DNA of 64,000 nucleotides from Ahaetulla prasina (taxonomy: Eukaryota; Chordata; Lepidosauria; Squamata; Colubridae). Both the position numbers and the translations under genes were made by a program. Numbering within the stretch: position 1 is the stretch's first letter; the number at the start of each line of letters is the position of its first letter. This document shows, in pieces, positions 25,353-36,024 of the stretch. The stretch is taken from positions 263,781,958-263,845,957 of the forward strand of contig NC_080540.1 of assembly GCF_028640845.1 (NCBI RefSeq). The letters are read 5' to 3'. Below the pieces are notes generated by a model. The model was not told the origin of the DNA. It saw nothing but the letters and a program-made list of their open reading frames with translations, and did no database searches.

Positions 25353-25882
25353 TCTTTAAAATTCCCTTTTTAAAAATCTCTTAGCTTTCTACAGATCTTA
25401 AAGAAAGCCACAAGCAATTTAACTTTGAACTTCCCAAATATGGGCTGCATGTTTGGTAATTATAAACTGGAATTATTGAATGTAAATATTTACCTATTAT
25501 TAAACAGATTACAGATGAGCTCAAAAGAAAAAAGCCATATGAAAAGGAAGACAATAGATATGTAAATTCCTCTTCCCAGGAATGCAAGTTGGAAATTGTT
25601 TTAGAGCAAATGAGAATATATTTATTCCTAATGTGCTTCGTAATAATTTGGCAGAAAACTATAATAGTGCTGTCTTTTATTATGCAAAGTATGTAGTTTT
25701 TAATCAGAAAAAAGGGTAATTTTAGAGCTGCTTTACCCAATTTGGCTTTTGGAAACTCCCAAGGTTTCTGGGAGCTGTAGCCCAACTCACGTAGAAGGCA
25801 TCTCGATGAGAAAGACTTAAGTTTAACTCATATAATCATCTATTGTAATGACCTTCCTGTTAAAGACTACTTTAGCTTTAGA

Positions 25883-25980
25883 ATAGAATAGAATAGAATT
25901 TTTATTGGCCAAGTGTGATTGGACACACAAGGAATTTGTCTTGGTGCATATGCTCTCAGTGTACATAAAAGAAAATTGCA
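25883..25980 (-). mobile_element. snake CR1-L3-type LINE 3' end with AATAG tail
   Basis: On the + strand: (AATAG)n, then TTTTTATTGGCCAAGTGTGA, ACACACAAGGAATTTGTC and GTGCATATGCTCTCAGTGTA. This is the reverse complement of a CR1 3' UTR known in colubroid snakes for its AATAG tails. A second copy lies at 39,258-39,540. Confidence 0.8.
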
Positions 25981-25982
25981 AT

Positions 25983-26432
<450 letters not shown>

Positions 26433-26439
26433 AAAATAA

Positions 26440-26915
26440 ATAGAAAGACTGATTTAAAGTATAAACATACAGTACATATTTTTGAAGTTATTCTCGGCCA
26501 CTTCACTATCAGTCATAAGGATTACTGTATGGACAATTAGACAAACTCAAGCAGCAGTGAGATATATAAATTATGTATTATAATGCATATTTTCATATCC
26601 AATTTAGAGATAGCTGTAAAATGATTCTTGCCCATAGCAGCCACTATTTTTTCAGTTATACAGTACTGAGTGGCTAACAGAATTGTGGTTAATACTATGC
26701 TTAGTAGTATTCTGCATTAATACTACTAAATAACACACACAGAATAAAAATTAAATGTTTACTTGACTGAATCTTTATGGGCTGTAATCCATATTACATA
26801 TAAATGACTCTACTTGAAGGCTTTCATAAAGAAAAGCAGCTTCAGGAGATAATTTTGATCAGAAAAATAACAATTATGTTTAACGTTTCCTTACTTTGTC
26901 ATTATATTTCATTAT
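26440..26915. other. AT-rich unique DNA, no gene seen
   Basis: No repeat family or coding motif recognised. Confidence 0.4.
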
Positions 26916-26916
26916 G

Positions 26917-27126
26917 AACCCTGGTGGTGCAGTAGTTAGAATGCAGTATTGCAGGCTAACTCTGTCCATAGTCTAAGTTCGATTCTGACTGATTCAAGGT
27001 TAAGTCAGCACTTCCATCCTTCTGAGGTCAGTAAAATGAGGACCCAGATTGTTGGGGACAATATGCTGACATTGTAAACTGCCCAGAGAGTGCTGTAAAT
27101 ATATAAGTCTAAGTGCTATTGCTATA
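26917..27126 (+). mobile_element. tRNA-derived SINE
   Basis: GGTGGTGCAGTAGTTAGAATGC matches the A-box region of a tRNA-like head, and AGTTCGATTCTGA the B-box. The body reads ATCCTTCTGAGGTCAGTAAA, GAGGACCCAGATTGTTGGGG and ends ATAAGTCTAAGTGCTATTGC. It is the same family as 37,800-38,038 (minus strand) and 58,561-58,780 (interrupted). Confidence 0.8.
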
Positions 27127-27977
27127 TCTCCAAATTCAAACTTTCACAACGTTTCTTCTATATGGCTCCATTTTTTTTATGGCTCTTATATGGCTCCTTT
27201 TTTTTAGCAATGCATTCTATTTAGGAAGTAGATTTAGGTAAAGGAGTTGTAGTGAAAAGTACTTTAATTACATCTTCACACCAAGTTTTTGAAAAAACAA
27301 ATCTGCCCAAAGTTATTTGTACTGTATATTTATATATATTTGATTTTATATTTAATTTATAATGAGGCCCTATCATTCTTTAAAAAGACATATAATAATA
27401 GATTTTAACAGCCATGCAATTGATTGTAAGACTCTACTTGGTAATTCAGTGAGCATACCTTTAACTGAATTCTGTATTAGGAATCTGCAGAATCTACCAA
27501 ATTTAATTCAGAAATCTGTTCCAAAGTATTAGAAATCCAGATGAGGTCTAGATTTGGATCTCAAGCTAATCTGTGTGAAATTTGGAAATATTGTAAACTC
27601 CATTTTTCTGCAGTGTAGTATAGTAAAGATGCTAGCATGATTAAGATGTTTTCTCTTGTTTTTTGACAAGAATAGGATGACGGATTTTTATGCAAAATAG
27701 GATTTTATGTGTTAAATTATATCAGATTTTGTAGAAGTTCGAACTGTTGAGTTACTCTTATTCGATTTTATCTTATTTTATCTTATCTTCTTTCCTGTAC
27801 TTACATTATCTAAACATCCTACATTATCTAAACATTTTAAATAGAATGTGGTAAAAATTGTATGGATATAATTCATTAACTAAGCTACTAATTTTACACA
27901 TATATAGGCACAGGTTTTTTATGGAAATAAAACTATTATATCTAACAAAGCCTTTTCTGAAACATATGGTAACTGAT
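27127..27977. other. AT-rich unique DNA, no gene seen
   Basis: Contains a short TTTTATCTTATTTTATCTTA run near 27,765. Nothing else recognised. Confidence 0.4.
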
Positions 27978-28494
27978 TGTCAGGAATGGCTGTGTCAGGA
28001 TAACATCTCTGCTCTGTCTCTGTCCTCACTTTGGAGTAACGAGCTGGCCTACAGCCAGTGGGTTCACGGCTCCTATCAGTCCTGGCCGAGAAAACTCAGC
28101 TGCCTGCCAAAAAGTTCAAACAGATTAAGACTTCAGCTCACTTTGACACGGTTCAGCTAATTTGCTTCCCGTGGAACTGAGAGCAGTCCCAAAGCTCCTT
28201 ATATATCCTGTGGTATATATCCTTCCCTTTGATGATGCCGCCTCTCTAATCTTCTGAAGCGCGGGTCGATCCAGGCTTGATTAGTATGATTATTAGCTGT
28301 GTCTGAAGGCTTAGCCTGAGGAAGGGAGGAATCAGGGGATATCAGCCTCATTACGTCCTCCGATTGGCCTGGTTCTGGCTCCTGGAGCCGAGCCAAAGGA
28401 ATCGGTGCTTCTGAGGTAAGCCTTACCAGCCCTTCCCCCTCACTCAGAGTCACTTTTGGGCATGGGGCCAGGTTCGGGGGCTGGAGCCACAACA
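27978..28494 (-). mobile_element. solo LTR, Gypsy-like
   Basis: On the minus strand it begins TGTTGTGGCTCCAGCCCCCG and ends CATTCCTGACA, so it has TGT...ACA termini. A TATA-like ATATATAAGGAGC lies in the middle (about 28,196-28,215). No internal gag or pol region is next to it, so it is a solo LTR. It resembles the LTR at 39,575-40,180 at its start (TGTTGTG) and in its internal reading frame. No clear short target duplication was found. Confidence 0.65.
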
Positions 28495-28501
28495 ATCTCA
28501 A
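28199..28501 (-). pseudogene. open frame inside the LTR, related to that at 39,549-39,824
   Basis: A 100-codon frame rich in P, E, S and D. It contains GQSEDVMRLISPDSSLPQA and NQAWIDPRF. The frame in the other LTR has GQVEEEELTRPISPDTSFP and DQSWLDAR at the same spacing. It may be the end of a retrotransposon gene that runs into the LTR. No domain recognised. Confidence 0.45.
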
Positions 28502-29485
28502 TACATAAAATAGTCATTAAACTAAGTTATGTAATGCAGCTCTGAAAAGTTGTTACCAGTCAGAACAAGAGACAGAGCTTGATCATGGAACTATGGAAAA
28601 AAAGAAGGATTTTTCTCACCTGTGCCACTAACCTCCAACACTTTTGGATGGACCAACCAATCACAGTATGATCGCAAGGGTCACTCTGATTTCAGGGCAA
28701 ACTGGTTGGTCAACCTATTCTCTCCATCATGTCATTTTCTATAAAGTATAATAGGTTCCATTGTTGCCATTTTTTTTTGAGTGTGCTAAAAATGTGGAAA
28801 AACAGTACGCTTCTACAGATTGTGAACAGTCTGTCTCAGAAAGGTGCCTAATGGAAGGATGTTTATAAATTTGTGGATTCCTGTTGCCTCAGTCAGAGCA
28901 TTGTACAATAGAAGATAACACTCAAACCAGAAAATTCAGACCTCCAATATATTTTTATCATCAAGGCCTTCCTGCATTGAACTAGAACAGGATATAGGAA
29001 AATCAGATGAACTCTAGCTGTTGGGTGAATTTAACTTTCATTGAAATAAAGGGACTCACCTCTTACCTGTAATTTCAAAAAACTGAAGGCCATTTGGAGC
29101 TTTTATTCTTTTTTTTACAAGAGGCAATTTTCATTTTCTATTTTTAAAGCATGTTTTATTTGATTTAAAACTGTGAAAAGTGCTCCTTTTCTCTTCTTTT
29201 TCTTGTTTTGCCATAGATGCTGCACAATCAGTGCACTCAGAGAAACATCATTTCAGAACCGATTCTGACTATATCTCTTACTGCTTTATGATTAACATTT
29301 TTGCATAAGAAATAGAAAATGCACAGAGGAGCATTGGAACAGATCTTTTTTTTTACATCAAGTTTTTTTTATTTTATAACATAAAAAAATTTCATTTTCA
29401 ATTAAACATGTGTTGTCTGGGTACATATAGTTTTAGAAAATAGTGATCAAAATATTTACAACAGTATTCATTAAATTAGTATTGA
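28502..29485. other. AT-rich unique DNA, possible LINE tail
   Basis: Mostly unique. T-rich sequence at about 29,345-29,410 (TTTTTTATTTTATAACATAA) could be a degraded minus-strand L1 3' end, but it is too weak to call. Confidence 0.35.
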
Positions 29486-29489
29486 TTCT

Positions 29490-29533
29490 ATAATAATAGT
29501 AATAATAACAATAACAATAATAATAATGACAAA
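29490..29533 (+). repeat. (AAT)n/(AAC) microsatellite
   Basis: AATAATAGTAATAATAACAA and further imperfect units. Confidence 0.85.
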
Positions 29534-29549
29534 GTTTAAACTCTTTAAC

Positions 29550-30075
29550 ATTTAACATGTGAGTGCAGCAAAATTGCACAAACTGATTACAAAGCTAGAC
29601 ATGACCAAATTGCTAAATTAATCCACTGGTTATTATGTAAAAAATACGACTTACCTGTATCTGAAAAGTCAGGGGAACATAAAGTGAAAAAAGTTGTTGA
29701 AAATAAGAAGATGAAGATCCTGTGGGACTTTCAAATACAGACAGATCATCATTTGGAACGTCAGATAACACAGTTGTTTGAAAACCAAAGCGTACAATTT
29801 ATTAATATCGCTATAACAGGAGACGCCACAGTTGAAGAAAAAAACCTGGAAAAATTCATGAAATATCGCGATCTGGCCATCGAAACTTTGCGATTATGGA
29901 TGAAACGTGACAGTGATACCCATTGTCATCAGGGCACTTGACACCATGTCCAAGAATTCTACAAAGTACATCAAGAAATTGCAGCTTCCTGCAATAACAC
30001 CAGCGGAACTGCAAAAGACTGTGCTACTTGGAACAACATACATTTTAAGAAAATACTTGGTCGATACCTAGGATG
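29550..30075 (+). mobile_element. R4/Dong-like LINE fragment (restriction-like endonuclease end)
   Basis: The frame reads through HDQIAKLIHWLLCKKYDLP, then KKMKILWDFQIQTDHHLE, then INIAITGDATVEEKNLEKF and KYRDLAIETLRLWM. After a frame break near 29,935 it continues KYIKKLQLPAITPAELQKTV. This order (KILWDF.IQTDH, I..A..GD..VEEKE..K..KY.DL, a LQKTVLLGT..ILRK end) is what I know from the C-terminal region of R4/Dong-type LINEs, which carry a restriction-enzyme-like endonuclease. The reverse-transcriptase domain is missing. Confidence 0.6.
29684..29941 (+). pseudogene. truncated R4/Dong-like ORF
   Basis: The longest uninterrupted stretch of the fragment. The frame is open further upstream (to about 29,560), so the ATG at 29,684 is not a true start. 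It stops early at 29,939-29,941 and coding resemblance resumes in another frame, so the copy is frameshifted. The acidic GDATVEEK segment lies where the endonuclease core is expected. Confidence 0.6.
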
Positions 30076-30084
30076 CTAGCAGCA

Positions 30085-30535
30085 TTAGTGCCAGTCAATG
30101 ATATTTGTGATACATTTTTAAATGTTCAGTTGACTGAGTTTCATGTTTAATGATAATAACAACAGCAATTTTAACATACCTCCCTTATATCATTGATCCT
30201 TTCCTTATATTTCCCTGCTTCTAACTCCAGTTTTTATCAGCTAACCATTGATAAAATAAATCCCAGTTAAATGGGAGATCGTTTACTTTTCAGAAGTGAT
30301 TGATAGATGGGACATTTCAGAAGCATGTTAATTTCTGCCTCAGTTTCAAAGTCTGAGCAAATATGCAAACATAGGAATACCATTGTATCTATCCAACAGT
30401 ACCACTGAGAGAAAAACATCCAAAGATATTACATTTAACTGAGTAGATTAGAGGGGTGCCTTTACTACCACAGTGAATGTTTTTGGGTATTTTAATATCT
30501 TAGCTCTAAAGCTATTTGAAAAAAAAGTTTATAAT
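30085..30535. other. unique DNA, no gene seen
   Basis: No repeat family or coding motif recognised. Confidence 0.35.
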
Positions 30536-30540
30536 TACTA

Positions 30541-30660
30541 TTTATTTATTTATATTTCACATTTCTAAATTGCCCATCTCCTTCAAAGAGGGATTCATTG
30601 AATTATTGGGATTTAATTATAAATGAACATCAGTAAAAATCACAAGTAAGAATGAATTCG
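30541..30660 (-). mobile_element. possible degraded L2-like 3' end
   Basis: TTTATTTATTTATATTTCAC followed by AAATTGCCCATCTCCTTCAA resembles, on the minus strand, the GGGCGG stem-loop and A-rich tail of L2-type elements. It is degenerate and has no coding remnant. Confidence 0.35.
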
Positions 30661-30807
30661 AATTGTAACATTTGGACACCTTTCACCACTTAACTGCTTT
30701 TATCTGGAATAATGTTATACTGTAGATAAGTGAAGTGCAATTATATAGTTTTTGACAAACATGTGGTATTTATTTACTTATGTATACTTCTTTGTCTCAA
30801 ATTATAT

Positions 30808-30965
30808 AGGGTTTCATTCCTGAAAAGGGGTTGGACTAGAAAAGGGGTCTCTAACCTTGGCAACTTTAAGCCTGGTGGACTTTAACTCCCAGAATTCCCA
30901 GCCAGCTTTGCTGGACTAGAAGACCTCCAAGATTCCTTTCAACTCTGTTACGATGTTCTGTTCTA
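30808..30965 (+). mobile_element. CR1 LINE 3' tail interrupted by a MITE
   Basis: AGGGTTTCATTCCTGAAAAG, GGGTTGGACTAGAA, then (after the insert) GACCTCCAAGATTCCTTTCA, ACTCTGTTACGATGTTCTG. This is the CR1 3' UTR end, also seen intact at 41,454-41,516. The reading is continuous once the 72-bp insert and its 8-bp duplication are removed. Confidence 0.8.
30842..30913 (+). mobile_element. hAT-type MITE inside a CR1 tail
   Basis: A 72-bp insert (AAGGGGTCTCTAACCTTGGC ... GCTTTGCTG) with GACTAGAA on both sides (30,834-30,841 and 30,914-30,921). It is a half-length relative of the MITE at 50,826-50,960. The usual first base C has become A. Confidence 0.8.
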
Positions 30966-31572
30966 CCTTTTTATACCTTATTAAGCTATATTTAGAGATT
31001 ATTTAATAGACATTCCTATAAATTATATAGAATTTTACAGAATTTTAAAAAAAATAAACTGTACACTGACCAACTTTAAGTAAGAAATTATTTTTATTTG
31101 TGTTTATAATTTACCTTTTAAAAAATTTGTAGATTTTCAAATGCAGATTTGTATATAGAAACTGTTCTAAAGAGTGGTGGATTTGGATAGTCTCAATAGC
31201 TTAAAAAGATTCATTTCAGTTAAGTCCTGAATAGCTTGTATTGTATTACTGAGCTCTTCATATAGACCATTGTCATAACATACATGCTAAATGTTCCACT
31301 AAAAACGGAACTGCTATTGACAGATGTGGCCTTGAGGCATGCACAAAAAGTGACATTCAGAACATAATATATAAGTTTTAAAAACAGAGTCTGCTTTTTT
31401 CCCAAGCTTCTAAAAATAAAAAGGGCTCAGATTATAGTGAATATGATGTTGAACAATATTATTCCAAATGGTGCTGTTCAGTAGTGTATTAAAAAGACAA
31501 AATACAGCAGACTGCTGAATTCCACTAATATTAGCAGAATTAAATGTAAATGTTTGGCAGAACTGTGACATT

Positions 31573-31599
<27 letters not shown>
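31573..31599 (+). repeat. (GT)n microsatellite
   Basis: About thirteen GT units. Confidence 0.9.
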
Positions 31600-31604
<5 letters not shown>

Positions 31605-31638
31605 TATATTACCTAGGCTTAGTCTTTTAAACAGAGGA

Positions 31639-31669
<31 letters not shown>
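31639..31669 (+). repeat. (GT)n microsatellite
   Basis: About fifteen GT units, 40 bases after the first array. Confidence 0.9.
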
Positions 31670-31670
<1 letters not shown>

Positions 31671-31734
31671 CGCGTGCTCACATTTTCAGTGCTGGGCGAA
31701 CCGGTTGTTAAGTCATGTGCCACCTACCTCTGTA

Positions 31735-31760
31735 TACACACACACACACACACACACACT
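31735..31760 (+). repeat. (CA)n microsatellite
   Basis: About thirteen CA units in opposite phase to the two GT arrays, so the arrays could pair as a hairpin with a loop of about 65 nt. Confidence 0.9.
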
Positions 31761-34755
31761 CTTACTGTCTAAGTAGGAACTACAAATGGCATCTCTTCTT
31801 TGTGTCAAAGCAGTAAGTGCTGCAACCAACTTCACATAAGGATACAACTCCTCATACAGAGAAAATGTAAATAATTTCTAACTTACTTTGCACTCTTCAC
31901 ATATATCCCATACAGAATTCCCCAGGCTTTTGCAAAATATTTGAAGGATATATGGGGATGGACGAAATAAAATAATTTGCTGGTGCAATAACCCCATTAG
32001 ATGCAACCCATAGAAGTGTACTCAGAATATTCAAATTATTTTTATACCTAGAGCAGAAAAACCCATAAGTGTTTCTATCTATTCCTTGAAGTAAAATACA
32101 ATGCCAACAAATACAATTTGTTTCAGAACTGATACGTTTTCTAGAAGGTGCTCTTATTCCCATAGCCATTTCTGCAAGGATTTCTTTGCTTTAAATAATC
32201 TTCTCTCTTCCCTATATAGCTGGTTTTCTATTCATTTTTTTCCCCAGGAACAAGAGGCAAACTCTTCTAAGTGGCAAATGAGTAATAAGAATAAAAGCAA
32301 TATAGTGTTATCAGTCACTTAGATTAGTTCTTGAAATGTTTTGAAGGGGGCTTTGGTGTTGATCTTGGTTTCAGAATTCCTAATGCCCATCTTATAATCA
32401 ACTTAAATCTATAGTGGGTCATCAGCTTTGAGCAATGTATAACTGCTTGTGCCACAGAGTTCTATTTTAAAAAGCTTCTGCTGTAGATATAAAGTGGCAA
32501 AACATGTATATCCAGATGATCGGTATCCTTTTTTCCAATAGTCTTTAAAGCATTTATCAACTTAAATTCAAGATTCCTCTTACATTTGAATCTATTTAGA
32601 TCCCTTTTTATGTATTTTCAAGGGAGTTAGAATTGGCAGTACGCTTCTAGAACAGCATCTGTAAAGTTGTCTCTCTAGGAAAAGAATATTGCAGTTTCAT
32701 GAGAATAATCATCTCCTCTCCACTTCTTTAAGGCAGTGTTTTCTTCCCCAATTTGATGCTATCCAATTCCCATCCGTTCCAGATAAGGATAATGGGAACA
32801 CATGTACAACAGATTTGGAAACTACCTGGCCAAGGACAGCTAGTTTATGCCAACTCTTCTTACATAGTGTTTCTGTGTTTCTTGTTTGTGGCCATCTTCT
32901 TGTGTGGCCATCCCCATCCTATTAGTTCTAGATTTGCTCAAAAGCTATATTATTTATTAATTTCCTGTGCATGAGTTTAATATTAATGTAAAAGAGACTC
33001 TGTTTTGATCGGTACACATGTACTGATGACTTTGTGTGAGATTTTGATTACCTAAAATATCTATGTATGCCTGCACAGGGAGAAAGTTTTTTGAAGCTGC
33101 AGAAAAAGAAAACTTCCAAACAAAGTAATTTTTCCCACTAGTAATGAGGGCAGGTCTTATTTAGTGGCTGGCACTGCTATGAAGATACTACAAGGCATTA
33201 CTTAGGAAGTAGCCAAAGATCCAAATTCACATTCAGTTTAAGAAGTGACCTGTTTAACTAAGGAAACTGATGCTACTTGTACTTCTGGTTGCATGTGCAA
33301 TTCTTTCAGCTCTTGACTTATGTTGGCATATGTTAAAATTAGCCTATATTAAAATAATACTTTGTTGGGAATGTGGGGAAAAAGTTGCAGATGAAAAAAA
33401 ACCATCTATAGCCCCTATACAGTGATAACTTTTGCGTTCTTTAAGATCAAAAAACAATCGTGATAAAAGAAACCAAGGGTGCATTAAAATGTCTTTATAA
33501 TCATAAAATGAATTCAATTTTTTAAAAATGCTAAGACAAGAATATAAAAATTCTAGCAACTGTCACTGATCTAATCCCGAACATAACAACATTACTCTGA
33601 ATAATGCTTTATCATAGGTCATTTTATAGCTATTTATTTGCTTAGTGAGCTCAAAACCATTTGGTTAAAGAACATTTACTTGCAATTATGTTTCTTGTTT
33701 TTAAGTTTTTGGTTTATGCTTTCATTTTACATGAACAAGGATGACATTCAAATAGAAATCGCTGATTGGAAGCATACTTCTTTTCTGATTATTGCCGTAC
33801 AAGCCTTCCCATTGAAGTTTTTTTTTTCTTTTTTGTAATATTGTGATTTTTTTTATTGGAAAGTTCACAAAATAAATCTCAAGTATGATGTATTAAAAAT
33901 GCTTTGTTTACAATTATCTTTTGTGAATAAAATATACCTTTGGATATGCACAAAACTCACTTTATAATCAGACTTTACTCACCCTATATTAGTTAATTAT
34001 TTTGATTTTCAGGGGGAGTGGTTTCCACAAGAGGTTGTTAGTCTTCTTTGTATATTGATGCTATCTTTCTCTTTGCAATGAGAAAGGCGTTAGCTGGAAC
34101 TCTTCCTCTCTTAAAGGTTTCTAGTTTAATGGAACTTACTCCCAGGTAAGTGAAGATGACAAGCTTGATAATGGGTTGTGACATGTGCTTTTGCGCTTGA
34201 TAAATTCCCTCTGTGGTTTCCCCTCTTTTGAGATTTCCTTAGTTTTTTTTTTCTTTTTTCAACATATGGCTAGCACTTTCACTTATTTGGTTTTGCAAAC
34301 TGTGTTTGCAAAGTTTGACAATGCACCTCTGCTCACTTCACGAAACTAAATTAAAAATGTTGGCAAAGAATTTTACTGTAAAATTGTTTGGTTGTTTTAC
34401 TGCAGATGGTATGGGGAGGATTTTCATATTTATAGTCAGCATGTGTTTCTTTACATTGTTTGCATATGAGTCATAGAGAGACTGCACAAAAATATAGCTA
34501 AATGTTTGAAACATGACTTTTTTTTATGTTTCAAATATTTAATTGCATTTCATTGCATTCATAGTTAATCTGGTTTTGGCAGGTAATTATGAGCAGAAAA
34601 AACAGCTTCATTTTTGAATGGCATGCTGGAAAGTCCACTGAGAAATTAGGCAAGATCAGATGAAAAGTAGGTAAGATCATACAAAAGTGGATTGGGGTAT
34701 TTTAAAATACAGGGACTCCTTGACTTATGACCACAATTGAGCCCACAATTGAGCC

Positions 34756-35400
34756 CTGCCCCTGCTGAGCCTCACCATCAGCAGAGGGTTTTTTTTTTTT
34801 ACTTTTAAAAGTTTTTCTTCAGCCGAAACATGCCTTTAAAAGTAAAAAAAAAAATCTCTGATGATCGCCGGGCTGAGCAGAGATCATCAGAACACTTTAA
34901 AAGTTTTTTAAAAAAAAACTTCTTCAGCTGAAGAGGAAAAAAGGAAAAAAAAGGGGGGGGCTTTAAAAGGCTCCTCTGGCCATCCAGCTGAGTTCCTCAT
35001 CACCAGAACCTTAAAAAACATGTTTTCTACATGTTAAAACAATTATTTTAAGAGGTTCTGGGCTGCTATGAGGGAACTTCAGCTGAGATTGTCAGAGGAG
35101 CTGACTTTAAAACTTTTTTTCCTCTGGCAATCCCAGAGGAGTTTCCTGATCCTAACAGGCTTTTAAAATCACTTTTTAACAGCCCCCACTTACAAGAGCC
35201 CCCACCCATGCCCACCCAATGCCCCTTCCTCACTTACCTATAATTACTGCATACTGCTCCTTTCAGGCTGGCAACGCAATGCTTACTTCAGCTACTGATT
35301 ACAGCCTGCTTTGACTTCCTGCTTTGCTGAATGAAGAACTCTGGGATTTGAAGTCCACAAACCTAAAGCTACTAAAGTTGGAGACCCCCTGATCTAAAAA
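34756..35400. other. mixed repeat-derived filler inside the mariner-like element
   Basis: T/A-rich runs alternate with GC-richer pieces. At 35,340-35,396 there is a reversed fragment of the CAGGGGTCTCCAAC hAT MITE (GTCCACAAACCTAAAGC ... GTTGGAGACCCCCTGATCTA). It is followed by an A-rich AATAAATAAAAATAATAAAA run. The rest is unassigned. Confidence 0.4.
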
Positions 35401-35429
35401 AATAAATAAAAATAATAAAATAAAATATT

Positions 35430-35834
35430 TGTGCAGCTTTCTGAAATTTGGTGTGTTTCTGTAGTGTTTCACTCTAACTACACAAACACACAAAATCTCA
35501 CAAAGCTGTATGTGGCATTTTGTGTGTGTGTGAGTCAGTTGTGTTGTGTGTGTGTAAAGTGTGAAAGTGTGAGGTTCCTGCTTGTTGCAGGGGCCATTCT
35601 GGGTGAAGTGCAGCTGCTTTTACATTGTGTGTGAGTCAGTTGTGTTGTGTTGTGTGTGTGTAAAGTGTGAAAGTTGGTTTTTGGTACCTCTTATAGTTTT
35701 GTATACTTTGTTTATTATTTTTATTATTTATTGTTATTGGCCACGCCCACCCAGTCATCTGACCACCAAGCCACACCCACCAATTAAGCCATGCCCACAG
35801 AACCGGTAGGGAAAATTTTTAGATTTCACCCCTG
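35430..35834 (-). mobile_element. part of a longer hAT-type non-autonomous element
   Basis: The right end reads AGATTTCACCCCTG, matching the CAG(T/G)GGTGAAAT terminus of the hAT family here. Next to it are CCACGCCCACC, CCACACCCACC and ACCGGTAGGG boxes. Inside are two copies of a GTGTGAGTCAGTTGTGTTGT unit (about 35,524-35,570 and 35,622-35,672). The other terminus was not found. Confidence 0.55.
35524..35672 (+). repeat. direct repeat of about 45 bp, spaced 100 bp
   Basis: GTGTGAGTCAGTTGTGTTGT followed by GTGTGTGTAAAGTGTGAAAG appears twice, with one extra TTGTG in the second copy. Confidence 0.85.
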
Positions 35835-36024
35835 ATATAAACCCAGGACACGGCAACCATCATAAATATGAGTCAATTACCAAGTGGCTAAATTTTGATC
35901 ACATGGCCATGGGGATGCTGCAACGGTCATATGTGTGAAAACTGGCCATAAGTCACATTTTTCAGTACCACTGTAACTTCAAATGGTCACTAAATGCACA
36001 GTTGTAAGTGGAGGACTACCTGTA

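Larger units (their letters stand above)
30966..34707. other. mostly unique DNA with GT/CA microsatellites
   Basis: Apart from the GT and CA arrays at 31,573-31,760, no repeat family or coding motif was recognised. Frames of 60-90 codons here show no motif. Confidence 0.4.
34710..36022 (-). mobile_element. mariner-like MITE with TA duplication, filled by other inserts
   Basis: Ends CAGGGACTCCTTGACTTATG and AGTTGTAAGTGGAGGACTAC CTG, each beside a TA (34,708-34,709 and 36,023-36,024). The right part (35,835-36,022) matches, in reverse, the complete relative at 44,787-45,154. Only about 45 bases of the other end remain at the left. The middle 1.1 kb consists of other repeats, so the element was broken by later insertions and deletions. 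Confidence 0.65.

Noticed and set aside
27978..28494. Complete endogenous retrovirus or LTR retrotransposon
   Set aside because: No gag, pol or env motif and no second matching LTR nearby; only a solo LTR is supported.
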